Shown here: positions 53,117-62,108 of the stretch, piece after piece | Layout of the letters: every line of letters begins with the position of its first letter | Position numbering within the stretch: the stretch's first letter is position 1 | Origin: Hyphomicrobiales bacterium | Lineage (GTDB): Bacteria > Pseudomonadota > Alphaproteobacteria > Rhizobiales > Rhizobiaceae | Direction of reading: 5' to 3' | Length of the DNA stretch: 64,000 nt | NCBI GenBank assembly: GCA_900465675.1 | Contig: UBJR01000007.1 | Span: 186,001-250,000, forward strand | Translations under genes and position numbers: made by a program | Notes under the pieces: generated by a model | What the model was told of the DNA's origin: nothing | The model's input: the letters and a program-made list of their open reading frames with translations, nothing else | The model's database searches: none

Positions 53117-53814
53117 AGTCTCACCCCTCATTTGATTTACGAGGCGACTAACTCTCGAAGCTCTATCGGGTTCCAGCTATCGGACCTTAGTCCGGCGGAC
53201 ATCACCACCGCCCCATCATCAGCGGCTAGCGCTGGAAGGAACCAGAAGGGGCTGTATACATTTCTGCCTCCGGTCGTGTGTTTGTGGCAGTGACCCTACG
53301 TGGTGGAGATTGTATGCGACAGTACAGTTGGACCCTGATGAGGCCCGGAGCCGTTCCCAATGTCGGGCTTGGAACCCTTGATGAAGTAGAAGGGCGATCC
53401 ATCGTTGTCATCTGCCGGGAATACCAACTGCATCCTGGCTGATTGACGAGATGAAAGCCAAGCAGGATTCGACCGGTACCGCCAGATATAATTACGCGCT
53501 AGGACAACCCGACGAATGGCGCTTTGCCTGGATTGCACAGTGAAGGCGCTTACAGCAAGGGCGTATCATTTGGCCGGATGCCCCCCAGTGCCCATTCATA
53601 ATCTTATCTTGTCTCAGCCTTAGGTTCTGAATACACCTTAAGGGCTGAGAGCAGCGGTCTGGGACTAACCGGGCCCATAACGGCATCACTTGATGTGCCA
53701 AATCGCCTGACGTTCAGAAAAATCTGCGATTTTGAGGGTCAATTCAATCTGCGACCTCTTCCACAGTTTGGATCTGCGTTTCGATCAATCGTCAACCGTT
53801 GATAGTCGAGTGGG
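53117..53814. other. 698-base stretch without a recognised gene
   Basis: No frame here exceeds about 80 codons with a plausible start. A minus-strand frame at about 53150-53290 is open without an ATG and matches nothing I know. The right end approaches the IS110 remnant; the element boundary cannot be fixed because IS110 elements lack terminal inverted repeats. Confidence 0.45.
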
Positions 53815-54846
53815 TCATGCTAGCTCGGGTTGCGGAAAGCCCTTGGTGGAACTGTAGACCCCGCCATTGGTCACAAGTGCCCATACAATACGCGCGGTTC
53901 TGTTGGCAATCGCGACGGCTGCCACCTTGTAGGGCTTTCGTTTTACGAGGGAATAAAGCCACTCATTTGTACTCTGGCGCCCCCTTGCGCGGGCGACTAT
54001 TGGAAAGGCTCCGATAACCAGGAGCTTGCGAAGTTCCCCATTTCCTCTCTTCGAAATCCGGCCGTAACTCAGCTTGCCACCGGATGAAAACGACCTCGGT
54101 GTAATGCCAAGCCACGAGGCAAAGTGCCGTGCCGTTTTAAAGAGCGTTGCGTCCGGGACGACTGCTCGGACAGTGGCAGCCGTGATTTTTCCCACACCTG
54201 GAATAGTCATCAGGCGCTGTGTAGCATCATCTTTCTTAACCTGGTCATCGATCGACTCTTCAATCCCGCTGATGTGCTCGTTGATAGCGTCGATGTGCTG
54301 GTAGACACTTCTCAGCACGGTGCGCGCGGGCTCGGGTAGGTGGCTCTTGTCAGAGCTCAAGATCTGCTTGAGTTTGACAACGTCAATGGTCCTAGACGGG
54401 ACGACAAATCCGAATTCAGCCAAAAGGCCGCGCAGCGCATTGATGGCGGAGGTTCGCTGGCGAATGAACAGCGTTCGCGTTTTCATCAAATTGGTGATTG
54501 CCTGCTGTTCGGAGCTTTTGATGGCCACGAAGCGCATTCCTGGCTGCGTCGCGGCGTTGGCAATTGCTTCGGCGTCAAGAGCATCGGATTTATCCTGTTT
54601 GACGAATGGTTTGACGTATTGTGCGGGTATGAGCAACGGCGTGTGCCCCCACCTTTCAATCTCTCTCGCCCAATGATGAGCCCGCCGGTGGCTTCCATTG
54701 CGACGCATCCACGATGCTTCTTAAAGAAACCTGGCAATTCGGCTCTCGCCGGCTTGTGGCTGAAAACCTTGTCCCCGTCTTTGTTCATTCCGTGGACCTG
54801 GAAGGCCTGTTTGGCGAGGTCCAGACCAATCGCTAACCCGTTCCAT
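53815..54846 (-). pseudogene. IS110-family transposase, frameshifted
   Basis: The N-terminal DEDD domain reads GLAIGLDLAKQAFQVHG and GCVAMEATGG in one frame, then AHHWAREIERWGHTPLLIPA, YVKPFVKQDKSDALDAEAIA and the C-terminal IS116/IS110 domain (RLMTIPGVGKITAATVRAVV, ASWLGITPRSFSSGGKLSYG) in another. One G is missing in the GGCGGG run near 54682. The ATG at 54846, which has GGAGGAG before it, is also out of frame with the catalytic domain, so a second indel near the start is likely. The element is thus probably immobile. It is the only nearly full-length IS in the window. Confidence 0.85.
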
Positions 54847-55033
54847 TTTCTCCTCCCTGGGATGATGTGGGAGGATTATAACTCGCTGGCCTCGATACGG
54901 GAGAGGATTGCGGTGAAAGGTCTGTCGTCGCTCGTGCGGAGGTCGCTGCTTGATATCGGTCTAGACCGCCTAATTACAGACGGGAAGTCTTTTCAAAATT
55001 CCTCGGCACAATGATCCCGAAGAGCTAGCTATC

Positions 55034-55309
55034 GTGGCGGACCTTAAAAAACTCGACGAGATGACCACCGAGGAACGCATCGAGTTTCTTGAGACCTTAG
55101 GTGAAAGCCTCTTGATGTCGGCATCTATCGCGAAACATGAAGACGATCCCATCTGGGAGGACATGTCCGAACTCGGTAATCGCTTTCAAATAAACGCCGA
55201 GACGATCGCCGGGGACGAAACGGAGAACGCAGAGCATCTAGTTCTGGAGGCAATCCATCTCCTAGCCAAGTTCGAGCATGGTAGCGGTGGCAGCCGCACC
55301 ATCCACTGA
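55034..55309 (+). CDS. Small acidic hypothetical protein
   Basis: A 91-residue acidic, helical protein (MADLKKLDEMTTEERIEFLE, TLGESLLMSASIAKHEDDP) from a GTG start. No family recognised. Codon pattern and amphipathic spacing look real rather than random, but there is no clear ribosome-binding site. It begins just beyond the IS110 remnant. Confidence 0.45.
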   Translation: MADLKKLDEMTTEERIEFLETLGESLLMSASIAKHEDDPIWEDMSELGNRFQINAETIAGDETENAEHLVLEAIHLLAKFEHGSGGSRTIH

Positions 55310-55546
55310 ATGTCTGGAACAAGCTGCGCAAAGCGCCGTGCCATCGAATGTGGGTAACCGAACACTCAAGCCTTTAATAAAGGGCGGCTTTTCTTATGGC
55401 ATGACAAATAAGCATGGCATCGCATTGAAAGGGCAAGGGCAGGGGAATGGCAGGGAGCTTGGAAATGAGCAGCAACGGGAATAGCTTCGATCTGATGGCT
55501 TCTGGGCGCGAACTGTCGGACATGAAGAGCAAGGCAGGCGGGTCAT

Positions 55547-55582
55547 AAAAAAGGGCTCGCCACCCAATACACAGGCGAGCCC
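55547..55582 (-). terminator. Rho-independent terminator, minus strand (copy 2)
   Basis: The same 9-bp stem as at 52333 (GGGCTCGCC at 55553-55561, GGCGAGCCC at 55574-55582) with a loop differing in one base, followed on the minus strand by TTTTTTATG. No coding gene immediately precedes it on that strand, which favours a small RNA end. Confidence 0.65.
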
Positions 55583-55674
55583 TCAATGCGCCAAGAGGTC
55601 CGCCAAGGCGCATCATCGGGCGGGAATTAATCACAACTGATGATGTGAGTCACGTGACACGAACGTGACGACGA

Positions 55675-55703
55675 AAGAAAAAGCCCCAGCGTGCGGCCGG
55701 GGC
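55675..55703 (-). terminator. Rho-independent terminator, minus strand
   Basis: On the minus strand GCCCCGGC and GCTGGGGC (55703-55683, one G-T pair) form an 8-bp stem with a CGCAC loop followed by TTTTTCTTT. It lies downstream of the small cysteine-containing remnant and the ArsR gene, and probably ends their transcript. Confidence 0.75.
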
Positions 55704-55749
55704 GAGGTGGGGAAGTCAGAGTGCTAGCGAGGAACGTGCCAGCTTCCCA

Positions 55750-55890
55750 TTAACGCGGCATGTGCCGGATCGGTTCCTTGTGCGGCTAGTGCTCCCAGCA
55801 CCACCATCGCGTCTCGATCGATTGTGAGGACGAAAAGCCAAAGCCGCCCCACTGTTTGCAGTCCGGATGCGTGCAGAGATGTTCGAACTG
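55750..55890 (-). pseudogene. Remnant of a small Cys-rich rhizobial protein
   Basis: The frame reads EHLCTHPDCKQWGGFGFSSS and RWWCWEH, a TAG, then PHKEPIRHMPR and TAA. Rhizobial small proteins of this type carry C-x-H-P-x-C-x-x-W-G-G-F-G-F and a second W-x-C-x-E-H, a likely zinc ribbon. The in-frame TAG after WEH replaces a residue, and a stop also lies just before the first residue, so no full product can form. Identification is from memory of similar small proteins and is tentative. Confidence 0.4.
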
Positions 55891-55925
55891 CTAACTCGAC
55901 GACTGCATTGGCCGGTCAAGATCGC

Positions 55926-56237
55926 TCATCGCGTCATCTCAGGATTGTTCGTAGCGGGAGCACCCTTATCGAGAGTCTGCAGTAGCTTTCTGACGCCGTC
56001 GTGATGACACGAGTAATAGTGGTTCTGCGCTTCTCGCCCGAAATTTATGAAGCCGCCCATCCGGAGGAATGAAAGCTCTTTGGACGTGGTCGATTGGGGC
56101 AGTCCTAGCTCGTTACGCAGTTCGCGGACGTTCATCTCCTCGGCGGCACACAAGCTCTTCAAGACTCGGAAACGAGTCCGGGAGGCGAGCGCTTCAAGCA
56201 GCGTCACTTTTTCAGCAAGCGATGATTCCTCTAGCAT
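55926..56237 (-). CDS. ArsR-family transcriptional regulator
   Basis: A 103-residue winged-helix ArsR/SmtB-type regulator (TLLEALASRTRFRVLKSLCAA, ELRNELGLPQSTTSKELSFLRMGGFI, EAQNHYYSCHH). The usual metal-binding ELCVCDL motif of arsenic sensors is absent; the equivalent helix reads NVRELRNELG, so it probably does not sense arsenic. No target operon is adjacent: downstream is a remnant, and upstream across 200 bases is the divergent ligD fragment. Confidence 0.8.
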   Translation of the reverse strand: MLEESSLAEKVTLLEALASRTRFRVLKSLCAAEEMNVRELRNELGLPQSTTSKELSFLRMGGFINFGREAQNHYYSCHHDGVRKLLQTLDKGAPATNNPEMTR

Positions 56238-56444
56238 GGCGGTCCCCGAAGTTCATTGCGTCTGCGCTGGAACTAAACATCTAGCCGTCCGTTTCAAGCG
56301 TGGCCTTCGGCATCTCCCTCAACAGACCCAGCCAGTCCAAGATGCTGAAGGCCCCAAATGAGATCCGCCCCGCCAGGGCGCCCCTTCAAGTTTGGCCCCG
56401 TTTTCTTCTACTGCATCTTAAGCATTTGCTGATGGACTGTCGGC

Positions 56445-56701
56445 ATGACGACGCCGCCATAATCAAAGCCCCTGCTGCAAACGGAAAAGCCTGTTCGATC
56501 CCGGCCGCGCAAGCGCGATCCTCAGCAGCCAAATCTCCCTCGCGACCCAATGCTGGCACGTATCGAGCCGTGCCTGGCGCTTCTTAAGGCCAAGCCGCCC
56601 AAAGGCCATCAGTGGGCCTTTGAGGTAAGTGGGACGGCTACCGTCTCGCAGTCCATCTCGACCATGGCAAGGTCCGTACTCTCACCCGTGGAGGGCAAGA
56701 T
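56445..56701 (+). pseudogene. N-terminal fragment of ligD-type ATP-dependent DNA ligase
   Basis: After an ATG and an early TAA (56460), the frame reads SKPLLQTEKPVRSRPRKRDP, QPNLPRDPMLARIEPCLALL and KAKPPKGHQWAFEV, then after loss of one base in a Lys codon continues WDGYRLAVHLDHGKVRTLTR and GGQD. The K-W-D-G-Y-R block holds the adenylated lysine of ATP-dependent ligases of non-homologous end joining. The fragment stops where the IS6-family remnant begins, near 56702. Three lesions: nonsense, frameshift and truncation. Confidence 0.75.
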
Positions 56702-57358
56702 TCCGAAGCTGGCGATGGTCAGTTGCGGTGAGATGTTTGCGGTGGAGAAGGAAAAGATTGGCGATCTGGCCATCAGTTGAGACAAAACGCTGACATTGTC
56801 GCGCCGACTTGAAGCGCATCATTCGCCGTTCGCGTCTTCGCACAGCAAGATGAGAATTCTCGGCTCGATTGTTCAATCCCTTCTGCGAGCGGTGCTCGAC
56901 GACCGGTATCACCTCCGACTTTGCAGCCGAATAGGAACGCAGCTTGTCGGTCACCATCACGCGCGGGGCGATACCTCGGCACTTGAGAAGCTTGCGCATG
57001 GGACGCATGGCGGCCGCCTTGCTTCTTCGGCTTTGCAGCAGGGCATCTAGGACTTGGCATCGACAGCGCGTCACGGCCAGTATTTCTTCCCCTTGATCGT
57101 CACCACCATCTCATTGAGGTGCCATTTGTCGGAGAAATGGCCTCGTGAGCGGCTTCGGAGCTGATTAGCAAATTTCAAGCCGAATTTCGCCGCCCATTCC
57201 GACACCGTCTGGGACGAGAGGATGATGCCTCTCTCCGCCAACAGATCTTCGACGTCGCGTAAGCTGAGCGGAAATCGTTAGTAGAGCCATACCGCACGGG
57301 CGATGATCTCAGCGGGAAAGCGGTGGCGTTTGAAGTGGGTGAGCGGGGCTTCAGTCAA
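56702..57358 (-). pseudogene. IS6-family transposase remnant
   Basis: The product is readable in pieces: TEAPLTHFKRHRFPAEIIAR, AVWLY, a TAA, RFPLSLRDVEDLLAERGIIL, SSQTVSEWAAKFGLKF and DKWHLNEMVVTIKGKKYW, then in other frames RAVDAK and VLDALLQSRRSKAAAMRPMR, VTDKLRSYSAAKSEV, NNRAENSHLAVRRRERRMM. These are the helix-turn-helix and the D-D-E catalytic core of IS6/IS26-type transposases. At least one nonsense and two frameshifts inactivate it. Terminal inverted repeats were not identified. The C-terminal end merges with the ligD fragment. Confidence 0.8.
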
Positions 57359-57423
57359 GCAAGCCAGGTATCAACCCAATGCAAACAGGCGGTTAAGGCG
57401 ACGCCACCATTGACAGTACTGGC

Positions 57424-57439
57424 CCGCCGGAGCCGGCGG
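57424..57439 (-). terminator. GC hairpin after the amidase gene
   Basis: CCGCCGG and CCGGCGG form a perfect 7-bp stem with a 2-base loop 14 bases past the amidase stop. No T-run follows on the minus strand, so it is a weak terminator or 3'-end stabiliser. Confidence 0.35.
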
Positions 57440-57452
57440 TGCAGTTCTACGT

Positions 57453-58799
57453 TTAGGCGAGAGACGGCTTCCGCCACGCTGCGAGCGCCGCCTCGACGCC
57501 GAGCGCGAGCTGTAACAGCCGGTGATCCGCACCGAGCGGCCCGGTCAGCTGCAGGCCGAGCGGCAAGTGGCCGTCCGTGCCGGAGGGTACACTGAGCGAC
57601 GGTTGGCCGGTCATGTTGGCGAAGCCGCTTGAGAGCATCTCGCCTTCCTCGCCATCCTCGGTGAATTCAGGGTCTTTGACCGGGGAAGGGAAGGGGACGC
57701 TTGGTCCGATCAGCACGTCCACTTCGCCGAAGGCGGCCTCGACCGCATTGCGCAACTCGACGCGAAAGTTCTGCGCCCGGAGATAGTCGATAGCTTTGGC
57801 TTCAAAACCGGCTTCGACCTGCGCTTTCGTGCGCGGTGCGTAACCAGCCGGGTTCTCGGAATAGAGCGGCGAGTGGATGACGGAGGCCTCCGGCAGGATG
57901 ATGCGGCGGAGCTCGGAATTGGCGCGGGACAGTTCAGGAATATCGATCGGCTTGACGATGGCGCCGGCCGCAGCAAGGCGCTCAAGCGCCCAGACCAGAT
58001 TTGCGGCGACTGCCGGGGTCAGCTCCGGGCTTGCGCAGTGGAAGCGGACGGCGCCGATCCTCACACCTGACAGTGATGGCGGCGTCAGCGGCATGGGTCT
58101 GCCGCTCAGCGCTTCGAGCAGCAGCGCGGTATCGGTAACGTCGCGGGCGAGCGGTCCGGCATGGTCGAGGGTCCCGGACAGCGGGAAGACGCCGTCGAGC
58201 GGCACCAGATCGAAGCTCGGCTTCAGCCCGGAAATGCCGCAGTAGGAGGCCGGGATGCGGATCGACCCGCCGGTATCGGTGCCGGTCGCCAGCGGTACGA
58301 TGCCGGCTGCAACCAGCGCCGCCGATCCGCCGCTGGAGCCGCCAGAGGTGCGTCCGGTGTCGTGTGGATTGTTGGTCTGGCCGATCTCGGGATGGGCGAT
58401 GCCATAGGCATATTCCAAGAGGTTGGCCTTGCAGAAGATGATCGCACCGGCCTCGCGCAGCCGCTTTATCAGAAGGGCGTCGGCGCTTGCCAGGGCCGGT
58501 AGCCGGACCTTGCTGCCGTAGCCGGTCAGCGCCCCATCGACCTCGATCAGATCCTTGATGGCGACGGGAATGCCGTGCAGCGGCCCGCGATCCTTGCCGG
58601 CGCGAAGCTCTGTCGCGGCTGTTTCGGCCTCGGCGATCGCCGATGCGTCCAGCCGTTGGGCAACGGCATTGAGGCTTGGCTCCAGCACGTCGAGCCGCTG
58701 AAGACTGGCGCTGATGACATCGACCGGCGACAGCGCTCCGGCGCGATACGCACGCCCAAGTTCGGTAACGCTCATGAAGGCGATTTCATCCGGGGCCAT
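57453..58799 (-). CDS. Amidase (amidase signature family)
   Basis: A 448-residue amidase-signature enzyme hydrolysing a carboxamide to acid and ammonia or amine. The Ser-cisSer-Lys triad is in place: Lys in PVAIKDLIE, cis-Ser in [14 protein letters not shown], nucleophile Ser in [15 protein letters not shown]. Standard length, no signal peptide, so cytoplasmic. It is the last gene of the peptide-type ABC operon, 65 bases after the binding-protein gene with a stable hairpin between. The transported compound therefore probably carries an amide bond. Confidence 0.9.
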   Translation of the reverse strand: MAPDEIAFMSVTELGRAYRAGALSPVDVISASLQRLDVLEPSLNAVAQRLDASAIAEAETAATELRAGKDRGPLHGIPVAIKDLIEVDGALTGYGSKVRLPALASADALLIKRLREAGAIIFCKANLLEYAYGIAHPEIGQTNNPHDTGRTSGGSSGGSAALVAAGIVPLATGTDTGGSIRIPASYCGISGLKPSFDLVPLDGVFPLSGTLDHAGPLARDVTDTALLLEALSGRPMPLTPPSLSGVRIGAVRFHCASPELTPAVAANLVWALERLAAAGAIVKPIDIPELSRANSELRRIILPEASVIHSPLYSENPAGYAPRTKAQVEAGFEAKAIDYLRAQNFRVELRNAVEAAFGEVDVLIGPSVPFPSPVKDPEFTEDGEEGEMLSSGFANMTGQPSLSVPSGTDGHLPLGLQLTGPLGADHRLLQLALGVEAALAAWRKPSLA

Positions 58800-58821
58800 T
58801 GCCGTTCTCCTTCGGGGAAGA

Positions 58822-58845
58822 TTCCGCCGCCCGAAGGCGGCGGAA
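58822..58845 (-). promoter_or_regulatory. Intercistronic TTCG-tetraloop hairpin
   Basis: A perfect 10-bp stem (arms 58822-58831 and 58836-58845) closes on a 4-base loop that reads TTCG in the minus-strand RNA, a very stable tetraloop. It lies between the binding-protein stop and the amidase start, with no T-run, and probably protects the upstream message or reduces amidase expression. Confidence 0.65.
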
Positions 58846-58864
58846 CAGTCGTCAGATCAAAGGC

Positions 58865-60379
58865 TCAGTTCTTGACCGTATCTTCCAGGAAGAAGCGGCC
58901 GAGCGGGTTCTGGTAGAAATTCTCGACATTCTTGCGCGCCACGTTGATGTAGGGGCTGTAGTAGAGGTCGATCCAGTTGACGTCGTTCTTCGCCGTCTTC
59001 TGCAGGTCGACATACATCTGCTCGCGCTTCTTCGGATCGAGCTCCAGGCGGGCCTTGGCGACCAGCTCCTTCACGGCCTCGTTCTTGTAGTTGGTCGAGT
59101 AGTTATTGTTGGAGTCGTGGCCGAGCACGAACGTGGTCTTCTGGTCCGGGTCAAGAATGTCGTTGGTCCAGTAGTTGACCGAAATGTCGTAGTCACCGGC
59201 AACCGTCATATCCCATTCCTGGCTCGGATCGACCTTTTGCAGATTGGCGGTGATACCGGCCCTGGCGAGCTGCTGCTGCACCAAAACCGCCGTCTGCTCA
59301 TCCACTTCGTCGCCGGCGCGGATCAGGTAGTTCAGCGTCAGGTTGGAGACGCCGGCATCGGCCAGCATCTTCTTCGCCTTTTCAGGGTCGTACGGGCGCT
59401 GCAGGTTGTCGGCGTAGTAGTAGAGCGCGCCCTTCGGGATGTAGGAATTGGCGACAGTGCCCTGGCCGAAGGTGACGGCATCGACGATCGCCTTCTTGTC
59501 GATGGCGAGATCGAGCGCCTGGCGCACTTCCTTCTTGCCGAGATCGCCATGCGCATGGTTGATCAGCAAGTGATCTTCGCGGGTGGACGGATCGATCAGG
59601 ACGTTGAGGTTGGCATCCTTTTTCATCTCCTCGACGCGCGAGAAGGGCACAAAGATCGCCGCATCGAGCTGACCGGCCTGGACGTTCAGCATGCGGGTGT
59701 TGTCGTCAGGCACCGAAATCCACTCGACGCCATCGAGCTTGACGCGGTCGGCCTGCCAGAAGTTCGGGTTCTTCTTCAGGATGATGCGGTCGCCGCGGCG
59801 CCATTCATCGACGGTGAAGGCACCGGATCCAATCGGCTTTTCGGCATAGGCGTCAGGCCCCAGCGATTCCATGCCTGCCTTGGAGATCACTGAGGCGTTC
59901 GGCAGTGCCAGCGTCGACAGAAACGGCGCCGAGGGGTTCTTCAGCTTGATCGTCAGCGTGTGCGGATCGGTGGCGACTGCGGTATCGATCACCTTGTAGC
60001 TGTCGCTCCAAAGCGATGCCGGATCGTCGCGGATGCGCAGCAGGCTGAAGGCAGCGTCCTCGGCCGTCAGCGGTGAGCCGTCGGAGAACTTGGCGTCGCG
60101 GATCTTGAAGACATAGGTCAGGCCGTCTTCCGAGGCGGTCCAGCTTTCTGCAAGGCCGGGCTCCAGCTTGGTGCCGGTCTTGTCGACGCGGATCAGGACG
60201 TCATAGACGTTGGAGAACACCCAGTTGTCAATGTTCTGGGCCGTTTTGATCGGATCGAAGGTCGTCGAGTCTTCGCGGCGGCCGATGGTCAGAACGCCGG
60301 CTGCTTCGGCATAGCTTGCCGTCAGCGACAGGCCGGCGATGAATGCGGCAAGCCCGATTGATTTCCACCTGTTGATCAT
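58865..60379 (-). CDS. Peptide/nickel-type ABC substrate-binding protein (family 5)
   Basis: A 504-residue periplasmic binding protein. The ATG at 60379 has AGGGAAC upstream and starts a Sec signal (MINRWKSIGLAAFIAGLSLT, cleaved near AEAAG); the longer frame to 60637 lies inside the ATPase gene. Family-5 features: DSTTFDPIKTAQNIDNWVFSN, GTKLEPGLAESWTASEDG, FKIRDAKFSDGSPLTAED, VRQALDLAIDKKAIVDAV. Ligands of this family are oligopeptides, opines, amides or metal chelates. It is fourth in the operon rather than first, and a hairpin follows it. Confidence 0.9.
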   Translation of the reverse strand: MINRWKSIGLAAFIAGLSLTASYAEAAGVLTIGRREDSTTFDPIKTAQNIDNWVFSNVYDVLIRVDKTGTKLEPGLAESWTASEDGLTYVFKIRDAKFSDGSPLTAEDAAFSLLRIRDDPASLWSDSYKVIDTAVATDPHTLTIKLKNPSAPFLSTLALPNASVISKAGMESLGPDAYAEKPIGSGAFTVDEWRRGDRIILKKNPNFWQADRVKLDGVEWISVPDDNTRMLNVQAGQLDAAIFVPFSRVEEMKKDANLNVLIDPSTREDHLLINHAHGDLGKKEVRQALDLAIDKKAIVDAVTFGQGTVANSYIPKGALYYYADNLQRPYDPEKAKKMLADAGVSNLTLNYLIRAGDEVDEQTAVLVQQQLARAGITANLQKVDPSQEWDMTVAGDYDISVNYWTNDILDPDQKTTFVLGHDSNNNYSTNYKNEAVKELVAKARLELDPKKREQMYVDLQKTAKNDVNWIDLYYSPYINVARKNVENFYQNPLGRFFLEDTVKN

Positions 60380-60398
60380 GTGCTTGTTCCCTTCTTTG

Positions 60399-62108
60399 TT
60401 ATGGTATGCGTTTGGCAGGCTGAACCGGCATCGATAGCATGTCTTCCCCGGCGCTGGAGCCGCCAAGAAGCGGCCTGTCGGGATCGATGTCGGGAATGGC
60501 ACCAATGAGCGCCGCGGTATAGGGATGTTTCGGCCGGGCGAAGACCTCTTCAGAGAGGCCCTCCTCGACGATCTCGCCGTGATACATGACGACGACGCGT
60601 TCGCAGAGATTGCGGACGATCGCAAGATCGTGGGCAATGAACATCAGCGTCAGGTTCATCTTCGCCGTCAGTTCGCGAAACAGCGCGATGATCTGCGCCT
60701 GGATCGTCACGTCGAGTGCAGCGACGCATTCATCGGCGATGACGAGTTTCGGATCGACCGCCAGCGCCCGGGCGATACCGGCACGCTGGCACTGACCGCC
60801 GCTCATGCTGCGCGGCTTGCGGTTTGCAAATTCACGATCGAGCCCGACGAGATCGAGCAACTCGCCGATCCGTGCCGGGATGTTGGCCGCCGGCACCTTG
60901 CCCTGAACCTTCAGCACTTCACCCAGCATCTGGCCGACGGTGAGACGCGGGTTCAGCGCGTTATAGGGGTCCTGGAAGACCATTGCCGCCTCGCGGCGCA
61001 GCTTGGCGAGACCGGCCGTGCGCTGCTGCGCCAGGTTGATGCCGTCGAAGGAAACATGGCCAGAAGAGATCGGGGTGAGACCAAGGACCGCGCGGGCCAG
61101 CGTGCTCTTGCCGCTGCCGGACTCCCCGACGATACCGATTGTTTCGCCGGGCATCACGCGAAGCGAGACGCCGGCTACGGCGCTGACTGTTTTGTTCCCT
61201 GCCTTGAACAGGCTGCCGCCGATCCTGAAGCGCACATGCAGATCATCGATTTCGAGCAGCGGCCGGACGGTTGCTTGCGCGGGCGCGGCTGCGGTTGCCG
61301 GCGAAGCCGCCTCGTCGGGCATCGAGGGATGACTGATGATCAGGTTGATCGTGTAGGGATCTTGCGGCCGCAACAGGATCGTCCGCTTTGGGCCTTGTTC
61401 CAGAAGCTTGCCGTTGCGCATCACGGCAATGCGGTCGCAGGTCTGGGCGACGATGCCGAGGTCGTGGGTGATGAGGATGATCGACAGGCCGCGCTTTTCG
61501 CGTATCTCTAGCAGCAGCTTCAGGATTTGTGCCTGTATCGTCACATCAAGGGCCGTCGTCGGCTCATCGGCGATCAGGATCTTCGGGTTGCAGGAGAGCG
61601 CCACGCCGATCATGGCGCGCTGGCGCATGCCGCCCGAAAATTCGTGCGGATAGCTGTCATATTGCCTGATCGGATCGGGAAAGCCGACCTGGGTCAGGAT
61701 CTCGACGGCAGCGGTTCGCGCCTGCCTGGCGCCAAGCCGCTGGTGATAGCGGATGCCCTCGGCAATCTGGTCGCCGATGCGCATCACCGGGTCCAGGTGG
61801 CTCGTCGGGTTCTGGAAGATCATGCCGATCTCGCCGCCGCGCACCTGAAGCATTTCGGCATCGCTGGCCGCCGTCAGATCGCGGCCCTCGAGAAGGACCG
61901 TACCCTGCTCGATCTTGATCAGCGACGACGGCATCAGCCGCACCAGCGAGCGGCAGAGCAGGCTCTTGCCGGAGCCGCTTTCGCCGACGAGGCCGAGGAT
62001 TTCACCCTTGGCAAGGTCGAGGGAGACACCGTCAATCAGAGTGCGCGTACCGCCGTCGAGATGGACCTTGACCGTCAGGTCGCGGACGGAAAGGACCGAG
62101 GCGCTCAT
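60399..62108 (-). CDS. Fused double ATPase of peptide-type ABC transporter (DppD-DppF)
   Basis: A 569-residue protein with two complete ATPase domains, normally two separate subunits. First domain: Walker A GESGSGKSLLCRSL, signature FSGGMRQRAMIGVALS, Walker B ILIADEPTTALDV. Second domain from about residue 285: Walker A GESGSGKSTLARAVLG, signature MSGGQCQRAGIARAL, Walker B LVIADECVAALDV. The second Walker B has Cys-Val where Pro-Thr/Ser is usual (DECVAALD); the catalytic Glu is kept. Each domain ends with an oligopeptide-transporter C-terminal motif. It overlaps the DppC-like gene by 4 bases. Confidence 0.9.
   Translation of the reverse strand: MSASVLSVRDLTVKVHLDGGTRTLIDGVSLDLAKGEILGLVGESGSGKSLLCRSLVRLMPSSLIKIEQGTVLLEGRDLTAASDAEMLQVRGGEIGMIFQNPTSHLDPVMRIGDQIAEGIRYHQRLGARQARTAAVEILTQVGFPDPIRQYDSYPHEFSGGMRQRAMIGVALSCNPKILIADEPTTALDVTIQAQILKLLLEIREKRGLSIILITHDLGIVAQTCDRIAVMRNGKLLEQGPKRTILLRPQDPYTINLIISHPSMPDEAASPATAAAPAQATVRPLLEIDDLHVRFRIGGSLFKAGNKTVSAVAGVSLRVMPGETIGIVGESGSGKSTLARAVLGLTPISSGHVSFDGINLAQQRTAGLAKLRREAAMVFQDPYNALNPRLTVGQMLGEVLKVQGKVPAANIPARIGELLDLVGLDREFANRKPRSMSGGQCQRAGIARALAVDPKLVIADECVAALDVTIQAQIIALFRELTAKMNLTLMFIAHDLAIVRNLCERVVVMYHGEIVEEGLSEEVFARPKHPYTAALIGAIPDIDPDRPLLGGSSAGEDMLSMPVQPAKRIP

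Noticed and set aside
53296..53538. 80-codon minus-strand frame
   Set aside because: No family, no ribosome-binding site and no conserved pattern seen.
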